DNA from: Eucalyptus grandis
Taxonomy: Eukaryota; Streptophyta; Magnoliopsida; Myrtales; Myrtaceae
Length of the DNA stretch: 64,000 nt
Direction: 5' to 3'
NCBI RefSeq assembly: GCF_016545825.1
Contig: NC_052620.1
Span: 744,001-808,000, forward strand
The position numbers and the translations under genes are program-made. Below are positions 34,925-45,656 of this stretch, one piece after another. The notes beneath the pieces are model-generated. The model was not told the origin of the DNA. It made no database searches and worked only from the letters and a program-made list of their open reading frames with translations. Position 1 is the stretch's first letter. Every line of letters starts with the position of its first letter.

Positions 34925-37664
34925 ATGGCCATGGCGGTGGTGGCTGCGGCGCTCACGTTGCTGACCTCTGGATTTCCGGCATGTTCGGCTGCCGGCGCTG
35001 CTGCAGCAGCATGCGATTTCCCATCCATCTTCAACTTTGGAGACTCGAACTCCGACACGGGAGGGCTGTCGGCGGCGTTCGGGCAGGCCCCCCCGCCAAA
35101 CGGAGAGACGTACTTCCACCGGCCAGCGGGGCGGTACTGTGACGGCCGCCTGCTCATCGATTTCATCGGTACGAATCTTTCGCTTCCCCTTGGAATGAAT
35201 CTTGAGTTTCATGAGAGCAAGAGTTCCCAGATCCGAATTCTTCTGCGAGGGATTGCTTGAAAACAGTTGAAGATGTCATTATTCCAATTATTTTTCGAAT
35301 TTGAATATTGGGTTTTCACGGTCCAATCCCATGAGATTTTCAAATTCAACGTGCTGTCGATTCCAATAGATAAGATCTGTCCATATGTAATCGGGCCGAT
35401 ATATGCGACTATCGTCAGTCAACTTTGCACATCTTTCTAAATAAAGCTAAGTTATAGCATAAAAGCTAGTGGTGCTATTAAATTATGTATGCACTTATTA
35501 AATCGTAAAATTATTTTCGGTTTTAATTATTATTATCATAAACTTTAGGAATATGAGATTCTTTTTACGCAAAGCCAAGCAAGCTGTAAAATGCTTGTAA
35601 AGCATCTTAAAAGTTTTTTTTTTTTTTTTAAAAGCTTTCGGGTTTAGCCTTATGACGATATGAATATTTTATGGCCAGATTAATACATTAGTGAATGTTC
35701 AGGAGCTCGAGCATAGATTTTTCTTTTTAAAAAAATTTGTAGGAAATACTATAATCCTAACACAAGGGTAATTGGTGCACTGACAATTAAGGCGCATTCG
35801 TTTCACAGAAAGTGAGTTATTTTAAGAATATTTTTCAAAAAATAATCGCTAATATTGCTTAGAAAATAAATGAATGAATTTTTATTTCATCATCCACGAA
35901 TTTAATTAGGCATAAATTGTTATCGATGATGAAAATAGTTTTCGTTAACTAATTTTTCTAAACAATATAAGCAATCAGTCTTTGGAAATCACGAAATGAA
36001 TGCATCTTTAAAATTTTTTAATTTGCTGATTAATAAGTACTCCTAAAATACTCGTTAGCAAAATCTTTTTATATCCATGACTATATGAAAAATTATACAA
36101 AATAATCTTCTCGTATGTCCAGATGATTTTGATTGTTCTTTCTTGTGCCATATGATGTCCAGATTATCCTCCAGAATCATTTGATCTAAAAAAGAAAGGA
36201 GCCCGATAACTTCTTTTTTCTTTCCCACAAATATTATTGGGTTAATCGTGATTTTTTGAAGTAAATAAATGAAGTGGTCTTTATATTCTTGTTTTCTTTC
36301 CTTCTTGGGCAGCGGAGGATTTGAGATTGCCTCACCTAAGTGCGTATTTGGACTCCGTCGGTTCAAATTTCAGCCATGGAGCCAATTTCGCTACTGCCGG
36401 ATCACCGATTAGACCTCAGAACATGACCCTGGCACAGAGCGGATATAGTCCGATCGCATTGAATGTTCAGCTCGTCGAGTTCTCAGACTTCCTCGCGAGG
36501 TCGCAATATTTTCGGTCTCAAGGTACCAACTCTGGACGGCGGACTGTATATTTCCGGTGTCATTTTCAGGTGCTAACGAGGATGTTCATGTTCTGATGTG
36601 CCGTGCCTCCTGTTAACAAAAAGGAGGCGTGTTTCCGAGATTATTGCCTCGAGAAGAGTACTTCTCCAGGGCTCTGTACACGTTCGACATCGGCCAAAAC
36701 GACCTCACGGCCGGATTGACGCAGAACATGACCATCGATCAGATAAAGGCATACATTCCAGACGTGACGGCTCAGTTCTCAGATGCTATAAAGGTGGCGC
36801 CGTCTATCTAATCTAGTTCTGGTCGATATTCCCGTATTCGTTTCTAATCATTTCCGAAGTATTTTGACGAGTGGAATTTTTTTTTATGTGAAACAGAAAG
36901 TGTATGCCGAAGGAGGAAGGTCGTTTTGGATACACAACACCGGCCCTTTGGGGTGTTTGATCTACATCATGAACCGGTATCATCTCGAAGCTCCAGAAGA
37001 CGAGCATGGCTGCTTGAGACCTTTCAACGAGTTGGCTCAGTACTTCAATGCCAAGTTGAAGGAAGCGGTGGATACACTCAGGACAGAACTTCCTCTAGCA
37101 GCAGTAACATATGTTGATGTGTACTCCGTGAAGTATAATCTCATTACTCAAGCACACCAACATGGTGATTACCTCAGTACCTTCACTCCCTCTTTCAGAC
37201 CTAATAACTTTTCCAGGATGGGTCGTTTGATAGGTGCGTGTCACTGTAGAATCTCGAGTAACATGTAGTTTCAGCATAGATTTAGGTAAACGCAAAGGGA
37301 TGGAATACAATGGATTACTATCACGAAATCCATCGGAGGCTGTCTTGGTAACTCTTGGCCTGCGATGATGTTTTGCGCATTTGCAGGATTTCAGCAACCT
37401 TTCAAAGCCTGCTGCGGTCATGGTGGGAAGTACAACTACGACGACAGTAGGAGGTGCGGATTCAAGATCACAGTCGAAGGCAAAGAGGTCGTAATCGCAA
37501 GGTCATGCAAAGATCCGTTGGTCCGGGTCGGTTGGGATGGAATCCATTTCACGGAAGCGGCAAACCGATGGATTTTTGAGCAAATAGCCGACGGCTCGTA
37601 CTCAGAACCGCCGGTTCGTCTGAACATGGCATGTCATAGAATGGATCACCAATCGACGGTTTGA
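34925..37664 (+). CDS. GDSL/SGNH esterase-lipase, array unit 4
   Basis: Exons 34925–35168, 36313–36522, 36624–36793, 36897–37164 and 37387–37664 encode 389 aa. The ATG used by unit 5 is ATC here (34882–34884), and the leader has one extra base, so translation must start at the internal ATG 34925 ([13 protein letters not shown]). This still gives a good signal peptide ending near AAGAAAA. Motifs: [31 protein letters not shown] and [12 protein letters not shown]. The segment [23 protein letters not shown] defines the second subgroup (units 4–6). Intron 1 is long (1.1 kb) and contains a MITE absent from unit 5. The frame is otherwise complete. Confidence 0.87.
35790..36007. mobile_element. Tourist-like MITE in GDSL-4 intron 1
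   Basis: TTA stands on both sides (35787–35789 and 36008–36010). The ends AGGCGCATTCGTTTC and, inverted, AGATGCATTCATTTC match. The paralogous intron of unit 5 has the uninterrupted site GACAATTAAAATT at about 41218–41230. Three-base TTA duplications fit PIF/Harbinger MITEs. The 218-bp interior is AT-rich and non-coding. Confidence 0.72.
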
Positions 37665-38274
37665 CCTCTCGTTTTCGGATGCAGAGAAGCTATTTCGTTT
37701 TTGAACATTGTATGGACGAGAAAAACCAGTGATTAGGACTTGGTCCGTCTGACTTCTTTAGCTTATTGCTGCTGCAGCTGTACAATCTCGGAACTTGGTG
37801 TGCATCTTCTTCAGTTTATTAAAAGATTTTAGCCAATCTTAAGATATGATTACTGCTGCGTTTGCTTTCTATGCCAGAAAGAATGACAAATGGTTTTTAG
37901 ATTACTTCCCTTCAAGTGCCAAGCATAGGTTTTCAAATGAGCGGTGAAGAGTGCAGTAGGAATCATTGGACCATTTCTATAGGACCATATTACTTCCACA
38001 AGGGAATGGGCAAAAGAAAGGGAAAAAGAATGATAATGTCAATTGAAAAAAATGCATTCCAAAAGAAATGATACTCTAGGCAGGTACCTCTTTAGCCAAA
38101 ATAACATGCCAAAAATGATCCTATCATTCCTTACAAGATAAATAATTGTAAAAAAAATTGCGGATAATGAAGACCCGTCCATGCAACGAAAGATTCCCTA
38201 GGGCAAGATATCCTGAATCGCACCATATCCTTGCCGATTGCCACATTCAATACTCCACATCAACAATATATAAA
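37665..38274. other. GDSL-4 3' flank followed by an orphan upstream-region fragment
   Basis: To about 38060 the sequence matches the 3' flank of unit 5. From about 38090 to 38270 it changes to sequence resembling the upstream DNA of units 1 and 2 (TGATCCTATCATTCCTTACAAG, then CGCACCATATCCTTGCCG), with no gene after it. Confidence 0.6.
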
Positions 38275-39858
38275 AATAATAATTCAGAGTGTTGTAGACT
38301 TTCTGCGGCTGATTAGGGAGCTTTCGGACAGTGAATATATATATATAAATGATAGTTTAGGATGTTGTGAAACCGTATGATTTTACGGATCTTAATTTGA
38401 GCTTACGGTTTGCCCAAAATGAAATTTCAAAGTTTATCGAGCATACGAGTCATATTCTGAACAGTAACTTTCGGGGCTTTTGAGTGGCTAAGTTGGGGTT
38501 TTTGTAGTATATTGAAATGGCTTTATATACACTGTACACTTGCTTAAAATGGAATTATGTGGAGGAAGTTATGACGTGAAGAAATTAGTGTGCAAGCTAC
38601 ACATAGCAGACAATTTATCAAATTATAGGCAAAAATGTAGTTGATTCGTTCATTAAATATTTTTTTTTTGCTTGTTCTTTTAATATCATTTTCTGGTTAA
38701 TTGTTAGGAATTTGAGTGCATCAATTGAGTAATCAATGTAAATTGGTTTTTGGCATTCCCAGGTGAGTGATATTATTTCTTAAATTTAATATTTTATGAG
38801 TTATGAATAAGCATATTCATTGCAAAAAATTTGCATCGGATAGTTAGTTAGTTTTTGTATTTATGAATGGTGTGAGAATTATTTGATGAAAATATATTTT
38901 TTGTTTAATGAACAAAATTGAGAAATATTATATATATCAATTTATATATATATATATATATCAATTTGTGAAATACTTTATGACATGCATTTAATTTGAT
39001 TCGGTTTATAAAACCGGTCTATGCCATGAGTTGTGAAATAATTTGAGAATATTTTATGAAAAAGTATTTTTGGTGGATGAGATGAGTTACGAAAGCCATT
39101 AGTGATTGAATTGTGAAATGTATTTTGATATTGAGATTGTTTATTAATTGAATTTCTAGTATTGGTGGATGAGAAATATTGCTGTAAGTCAAGGGGAATC
39201 TTGGTCGCTTGTAGGTATACGTGTCTTAGTTTAGGATATCCTTGTGAGTCGATTAATGGCCTAATAATAGGTGGAGACCTAACTAAAGGGGAATGTTGGT
39301 CGCTTTGTCAACATGTGATGTGTAGTGACTCTAGTTTGATATTGAGCAAAAAATTGATCGATGGATAAACTATCAACGTGTGATTTCATATGAGATGGAT
39401 TAATGGGATAGACCATTGATGTGTGGCAAGAGATTAATCAATTGAATGAATAATTGGTATGTATTTTTATGAGATCGACCAATGGATTGGACCATTGGTG
39501 TTTACTTGTTATTATCTTGAATATTTTTATTTTGAACATATTATGCTAAAGTAATAACTATTGTATTTTTGGTCTTAAAGGTTTGTTAAATTCCGGTTTT
39601 TGTGAAAGTAAGTTGTACTTGTGTTTTAAATGTGCTTAATGATTGCATGATCCGTTTAGAAGAAATGTATTACTTACGGAGCCATGAGAGTTCATTCTTT
39701 TTTCTTATCATTTTTTCAGATGCCTCGGTTAGTAATCAATAGAGCGAGAGTGAGAATTATTGGGAGCTGGATATTTAAGGTATAATATAAGGCTACACCG
39801 CTTTGGAGAAAGAACGGCTGTATTACTCCCTCATCCATATAGGATTTGGGGTGTGACA
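38275..39858 (-). repeat. LTR-like element, copy 2, inverted relative to copy 1
   Basis: On the − strand it starts TGTCACACCCCAAATCC and parallels the copy at 26188–27666 over most of its length, with added sequence near 38300–38700. It contains a short AT run at 38945–38960. No coding features. The left boundary is approximate. Confidence 0.6.
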
Positions 39859-40329
39859 GTTTTCACTTTGCATTTTGCAGAATGGCAAACTAGGAGATAC
39901 ATTTTCGACATTAGATTCCAGCGCCATCTTGAATCACAAGCCTATTAATACATGAGAAATCATCTACGAGCTTAGGACTTGCTAGGGTACAAGAACCCAT
40001 GCGACTCTCTGTATCCATGCTTCACGGGGCACTCCACTTGTAGACGCGCGTTCAGAAAGATGATGTTTTAATTGGATGAGCGATGGTACATCATCCATCA
40101 TCGCATGACCTTCCTAGTCAATATTAGAGAAATATAATCAAAGTCTCGGAGAGCCATCTCTCCAAGTGTACATTCAAGTCGATACGATACGATACGATAC
40201 ATATATGTTTGCCTATTATGTGAATAGGAATGAATTTATTACACAAAAAACTCAGACGTTTATGGACGGCATTCAAATTAAACAACTGTCGTTGCGAAAA
40301 AAAAAAAAAATTAAATTTCCATGTCGACT
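39859..40329. other. Duplicated GDSL-3-type 3' flank ahead of GDSL-5
   Basis: The sequence from 39859 to about 40170 matches the 3' flank of unit 3 (AGGAGATACATTT, CTTGAATCACAAGCCTATTAA). A GATAC pentamer repeat at 40180–40200 follows, then the unit 4-like promoter. Confidence 0.6.
40180..40200. repeat. (CGATA)n short tandem repeat
   Basis: Four units of GATAC/CGATA upstream of GDSL-5, at the point where the unit 4 upstream region has extra sequence. Confidence 0.7.
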
Positions 40330-40339
40330 TATATAAATA
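40330..40339 (+). promoter_or_regulatory. TATA box of GDSL-5
   Basis: TATATAAATA in the same context as unit 4, 47 bases before the start codon. Confidence 0.6.
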
Positions 40340-40385
40340 CTCTTTCCTTTTGCAGACATTCTCCCGTGCCCGCACTCTGAACAAA

Positions 40386-40924
40386 ATGGAGGCTAACTCG
40401 AGGCAGCCGGTCTTCTCGGGCCTGCGAATGGCCGTGGTGGCGGCGGCGGCGCTCACGTTGCTGCTCTGTCAATTTCCGGCGTGTTCAGCTGCCGGTGCTG
40501 CTGCGGCATGCGATTTCCCGTCCATCTTCAACTTTGGAGACTCGAACTCCGACACGGGCGGACTGTCGGCAGCGTTTGGGCAGGCCCCCCCGCCGAACGG
40601 AGAGACGTACTTCCACCGGCCATCCGGGCGGTACTGCGACGGCCGCTTGCTCATCGATTTCATCGGTACGAACTTTCACTTCCCTTTGGAACAAATCTTG
40701 AGTTTCAATTCCCAGATCCGAATTTTTCTGCGTGGATTGCTTGGTAGCAGTTCAGATACCGTTGTTCAAATTATTCTTTGAATCTTGGGTCTGAAGAAAA
40801 GATACGACTAGAGTCAGACAACTTTCCACATCTTTCAAAATAAAGTTAATTTATAGCATAAAAGGTAGTGATAATATTAAATTATGTATGCACTTTTTAA
40901 ATCGTAAAGTTGTTTTCGCTTTTA

Positions 40925-40984
<60 letters not shown>

Positions 40985-42748
40985 AAACTTTAGGAATGTA
41001 AGATTATTTTTTAAAAAGCCAAAGCAAGCTGTAAAATGCTTGTAAAGCGTCTTAAAGCTTTCTTTTTAAGCTTTCGGGTTTTACTTTTACGACAATATGA
41101 ATCTTTTATGGCCAGATTAATACATTAATGAATGTTCAGGAGCTCAATCATATTTTTTTTTTTAAAAAAAATTTATAAGAAATATTATAATCCTAACACG
41201 AGGGTAATCGGTGTACTGACAATTAAAATTTCTCAATTTATTGATCAGTGCTCCTACAATACTCATTAGCAAAATCCTTTAAATACTCATAACTATACGG
41301 AAAAACGATACAAAACTTTTTCAAAAGTTATTGGGTTAATCGTGAATTTGTGATGGTCTTTATTCCCCCCCGCCCTTTTTTTTGCAGCGGAGGATTTGAG
41401 ACTGCCGCACCTGAGTGCGTATTTGGACTCCGTTGGTTCAAATTTCAGCCACGGAGCCAATTTCGCCACGGCTGGATCGACGATCAGACCCCAAAGCGGA
41501 TATATTCCGATCGCATTGAATGTTCAGCTTGTCGAGTTCTCCGACTTCCTCGCGAGGTCGCAATATTTTCGGTCTCAAGGTACCAATTCTCGACGGCGGA
41601 CTGTATAACCCGGCAATCAAATTGCTGCTCATCACTAGTGTCATTTTCAGATGCTGATGAGGATGATCTTGTTTTGATGTGCCATGCCTTCTGTTAACAT
41701 AAAAGGAGGCGTGTTTACGAGATTATTGCCGCGAGAAGAGTACTTCTCCAGGGCTCTGTACATGTTCGACATCGGCCAAAACGACCTCACGGCCGGATTG
41801 AAGCAGAACATGACCATCGGTCAGATAAAGGCGTCCATTCCCGATGTGATGGCTCAGTTCTCAGATGCTATAAAGGTGGCGCCATTTATCCAATCTAGTT
41901 CCCGTCGATATTCCCGTATTCGATTCTAATCATTTCCGAAGTATCTTGACGAGTGGAAAAAAAATTTATCTGCGAAACAGAAAGTGTATGCTGAAGGAGG
42001 AAGGTCATTCTGGATACACAACACCGGCCCGTTGGGGTGTTTGATCTACATGATGGACCGGTTTCATCTCGAAGCGCCAGAAGACCAGCATGGCTGTTTA
42101 AGAACTCTCAATGAGTTGGCTCAGTACTTCAATGCCAGGTTGAAGGAAGCAGTGGATTCACTCAGGACAGAACTTCCTCTAGCAGCAATAACGTATGTTG
42201 ATGTGTACTCTGTGAAGTACAATCTCATCACTCAAGCACGCCAACATGGTGATCACCCCAGTACCTTCAAACCCTCTTTCAGACGTAATAATTTTTCCAG
42301 GACGGGTCGTTTGATAGGTGCCCGTTGATGTAGAATCTCATGAAACTTGTAGTTTCAGCATAGATTTAGGTAAACACGAAGGGATGGAATGCAGGGGATT
42401 ACTTTCACTAGGTCTGTCAGGTTGTCACGATGAATCTTGGCCTGCGATGATGTTTTTTGCGAATTTGCAGGATTTCAGCAACCTTTCAAAGCCTGCTGCG
42501 GTCATGGTGGGAAGTACAACTTCAACAACAGTAGGAGGTGTGGATTCAAGGTCACAGTCGAAGGCAAAGAGGTCGTAATCGCAAGGTCGTGCAAAGATCC
42601 ATCGGTCCGGGTCAGTTGGGACGGAATACATTTCACAGAAGCGGCAAACCGATGGTTTTTTGAGCAAATAGCCGATGGCTCGTACTCAGACCCACCGGTC
42701 CGTCTGAACGCAGCGTGTCATAGAATGGGTCACCAATCCATGGTTTGA
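40386..42748 (+). CDS. GDSL/SGNH esterase-lipase, array unit 5
   Basis: Exons 40386–40665, 41388–41579, 41706–41875, 41981–42248 and 42471–42748 encode 395 aa, starting MEANSRQPVF with a signal peptide ending near CSAAGAAAA. Catalytic motifs are complete: [31 protein letters not shown] and [12 protein letters not shown]. Exon 2 is 18 nt shorter than in unit 4: residues equivalent to NMTLAQ between IRPQ and SGY are missing, in frame, which also removes an N-glycosylation site. Intron 1 contains a long (ATT) run and lacks the MITE of unit 4. Its closest relative in the array is unit 4. I expect a functional secreted esterase, but the effect of the deletion is unknown. Confidence 0.88.
40925..40982. 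repeat. (ATT)n microsatellite in GDSL-5 intron 1
   Basis: About 19 ATT units. Unit 4 has only TTATTATTATC at the same place. Confidence 0.9.
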
Positions 42749-45601
42749 CCTCTCGTTTTCAGATGCAGGGAAGCTGTTTCGTTTTTTAACACTGTATGGA
42801 CGAGACAGACCAGTGACTAGGACACGGTCTAACTTCTTTAGCTAGTTGCTGCTTCTACTCTACAGCCACAGATTTTGGTGTGCATCTTCTGAAGTTGAAT
42901 AAAAGATTTTAACCAATCTTAAGGTATAATTTCTGGGGCATTTGCTTTCTGTGCTAGTAAGAATGACAAATGAGGTTTTCAGATTACTTCCCTTCTGGTG
43001 CCAAGTATAGGTTTTGAAATGAGCAGTGAAGACTGCAGTAGGAATCATTGGACCATTTCTGTAGGACCATATTACTTCCACAAGGGAATAGGAAAAAGAG
43101 AGGGAATAAGAATGATAGTTCAAAAAAAAAAAAAAAAAAAAAAGCAAAGTAGGTGTGTAGTTATCCATCCTACTTAAAGGCAAAATGATGGTGTGCACAT
43201 CAAATGAATATTCAATGAACTCAACACATATATTAAATTCAATATAAATTATCAGATCTAGTGAGACCCACGTGAGATCCACATGAGACTCATCATTTTC
43301 AATTATCTAAATGCAGTTTGATATACATATTACACACATATGATAACTCGGGCACAATGAAAAAACAAGTTTTGAACCAAGCATGATCATGTGAGGAAGA
43401 TGCTAGTGTCCCAATTCACATTTCAAGCCATCCGGTCCATTCAACTGTATGTGCCTAAGCACAGAAAAGAAAGACAACCTTTTCTAACCACACGGCTCAT
43501 TAATTCCATCATCTCTTATCATAGGATGAGCCTTTATCATTCCATTAATTATCTCGGAGTTCTCCATTGCTACTCCTCTACTCCTGTTACAGTCTTTGGG
43601 GTCCCTAACATCACATTTTGCAAGTAGATAATGAAAGCTCGATTGGCATTGTGAAAGGAATGAGAAAAAGCATTGCCATCACACGACATGCTCCTATGCC
43701 GATGCGAGTTGCCTTATTGTTTATTCATTTTCATGTTTCAAGTACGGCGGATCTTAGTTAAGTTTGAGCGAGTGATTAAGCTTCAGATATTTCATAGTTA
43801 GTCGCGGTCCGAGTTTTGCATAGGCTGAGCTGTGGCGGGCGAAGGCTTTTCTAACTGAGGACAAGCTTGTGCGGTGCCTAATGAGCTGAAACACCGGTCC
43901 AGCCTTCACTCAAGAATCCATTCATAAGAATAATATGGTGGATCAAATCATTGTCACAGACCATTCCATGCCAAATTAACTCAGAGCTTCCTATCTCTTC
44001 AGTGAGATATAAGGTCACTTCAGCACAAAAATGAAAATAAATAAAATAAAAAGAAATAGAAGGAATACAAAGTAAGGATCCTTGCAGTTGCAGGAAGTGA
44101 TTGGTCAGTTTCCTTCGACGACTAATGAAGGATTATATTATTAAAGGGTCGGTCTCATCTGTTTTGTGTTGGAAGTTTCATCGACGTCAAAGCCTCTGCC
44201 ATTTGCCGCCCACGACATGTGCTTTTCCGGCATTGACCAATGACTTCTCGTTGTTTTCCGTTTCTCTCTTTCAGTTAGGATTTTGTCAATAAATGTTTCG
44301 AGAAAATTTTGTTAAACATATTACAATTTTAATAGATCTGTTAACCCTCTACACGCCCGATCAATATTTTGAAAAACAAATATTTCCTCATTGAACATGT
44401 TTAATAAGTGCCTGAATCTTTATTTTGTAATTTTATTTATGTCTTACGAGTAATAAACTTTGGAAATTTGAGTATAATTCATTTGAAAAACATCCTTACC
44501 TAAAAATTTCAGATCTTGGAAAAATCAGTTTTTGCGGGCATGCAACACGTGCACTTTTACTACTTGCACCATCTGTCACTTTTATCCTAGCTAGTGCCAT
44601 TGTCTACATTCCATAACTAACCACTAATTCACTTTATGAAAGAATAACCATGTGCCATTCCCTTCTATCCAATCTCCACTTCTAATTTCTTTGTTAGCAG
44701 CCGGAATTGTCCATTCTTAGTTAAATGCATTTTTTATTCGGACCAATTAGAACAGACACGTAAGTTCAAGATCAAGTAGATAAATAGATTTAAACTTTGG
44801 AGATGATGATTCTTGAAGGTTTCAAATAACTAAATTAGACAATCCACTACGTAGGACAAGTTAAATAATTTAACGATTTTGAGTGTTTGAATTACCCTTT
44901 AGGAACAATTTACACAGTAATAAGAGGAACTGGAATTTAAGAACATAATATGTGCACATTCTATCAATTATCCCAAAAAGGAAAAAAAAAAGCATGAAAA
45001 GTCCATTGTCAAATTCAGTAGATAAAAATAAAAGGAACGGTTCCAAAAAATTTCTCATTCAAAAACAGAAGTATAAAGAATAATCAACATATTTCATAGA
45101 AAAACGGATGAAACTGTTAATTCTACTAATCAGAAAGTTAAAAAGTTCGAAAATGGAGAACCTCAAGTCGTCCATGCATGTAGTCATGTACCAGGTTCAC
45201 GCTTCAAAACCATTATTATCTTTTCGGACGCCTGAAGTTGCCTTCGAAAACCTTTAAATTTCTTTGTAATGCTCTCTCTCCATTCCACTGCAATCTCCTC
45301 AAAAGTCTTTTGACATACCCATCTTCTGTAGATGCCAGATTCATCACTTTTCTTGACTGTCGTATCTCAAGCATGACCATGTTCCGTGGGAGCCGGCCGA
45401 AGTTGAAGAGTGCGTTTCCTGCCAGGCCTTTCGTTTCCATGAGTTAATTAAATGATTAGTTGAAGAAAGATGAAGAGCACTGATCTTCTAAATTCTGTCG
45501 TTATCTCGTGATTTCGTGGAAGAAGACTTTGGTTGGGAGACTGGAAATTTAACAAGAAAGAGAAGACTACGAAGTTGGACACTGGGTTCTGTTACTAGTG
45601 T
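42749..45601. other. GDSL-5/GDSL-6 intergenic region
   Basis: No convincing gene. A poly-A run lies near 43124–43143. Sequence from about 43050 to 44850 has a diverged copy at about 54190–56500. An open frame of 74 codons on the − strand (45216–45440) has no recognised family. Confidence 0.4.
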
Positions 45602-45608
45602 TATATAA
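45602..45608 (+). promoter_or_regulatory. TATA box of GDSL-6
   Basis: TATATAA, 49 bases before the ATG, the same spacing as in unit 5. Confidence 0.5.
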
Positions 45609-45656
45609 CTACTCTTCCTCTCGCTGAGGTACTGCGCGCTCGCACACGCTGAGCAA

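Noticed and set aside
45216..45440. − strand 74-codon frame METKGLAGNALFNFGRL
   Set aside because: The composition is protein-like, but there are no recognised domains, no splice context and no second copy in the related flank at 54–56 kb. Not enough support for a gene call.
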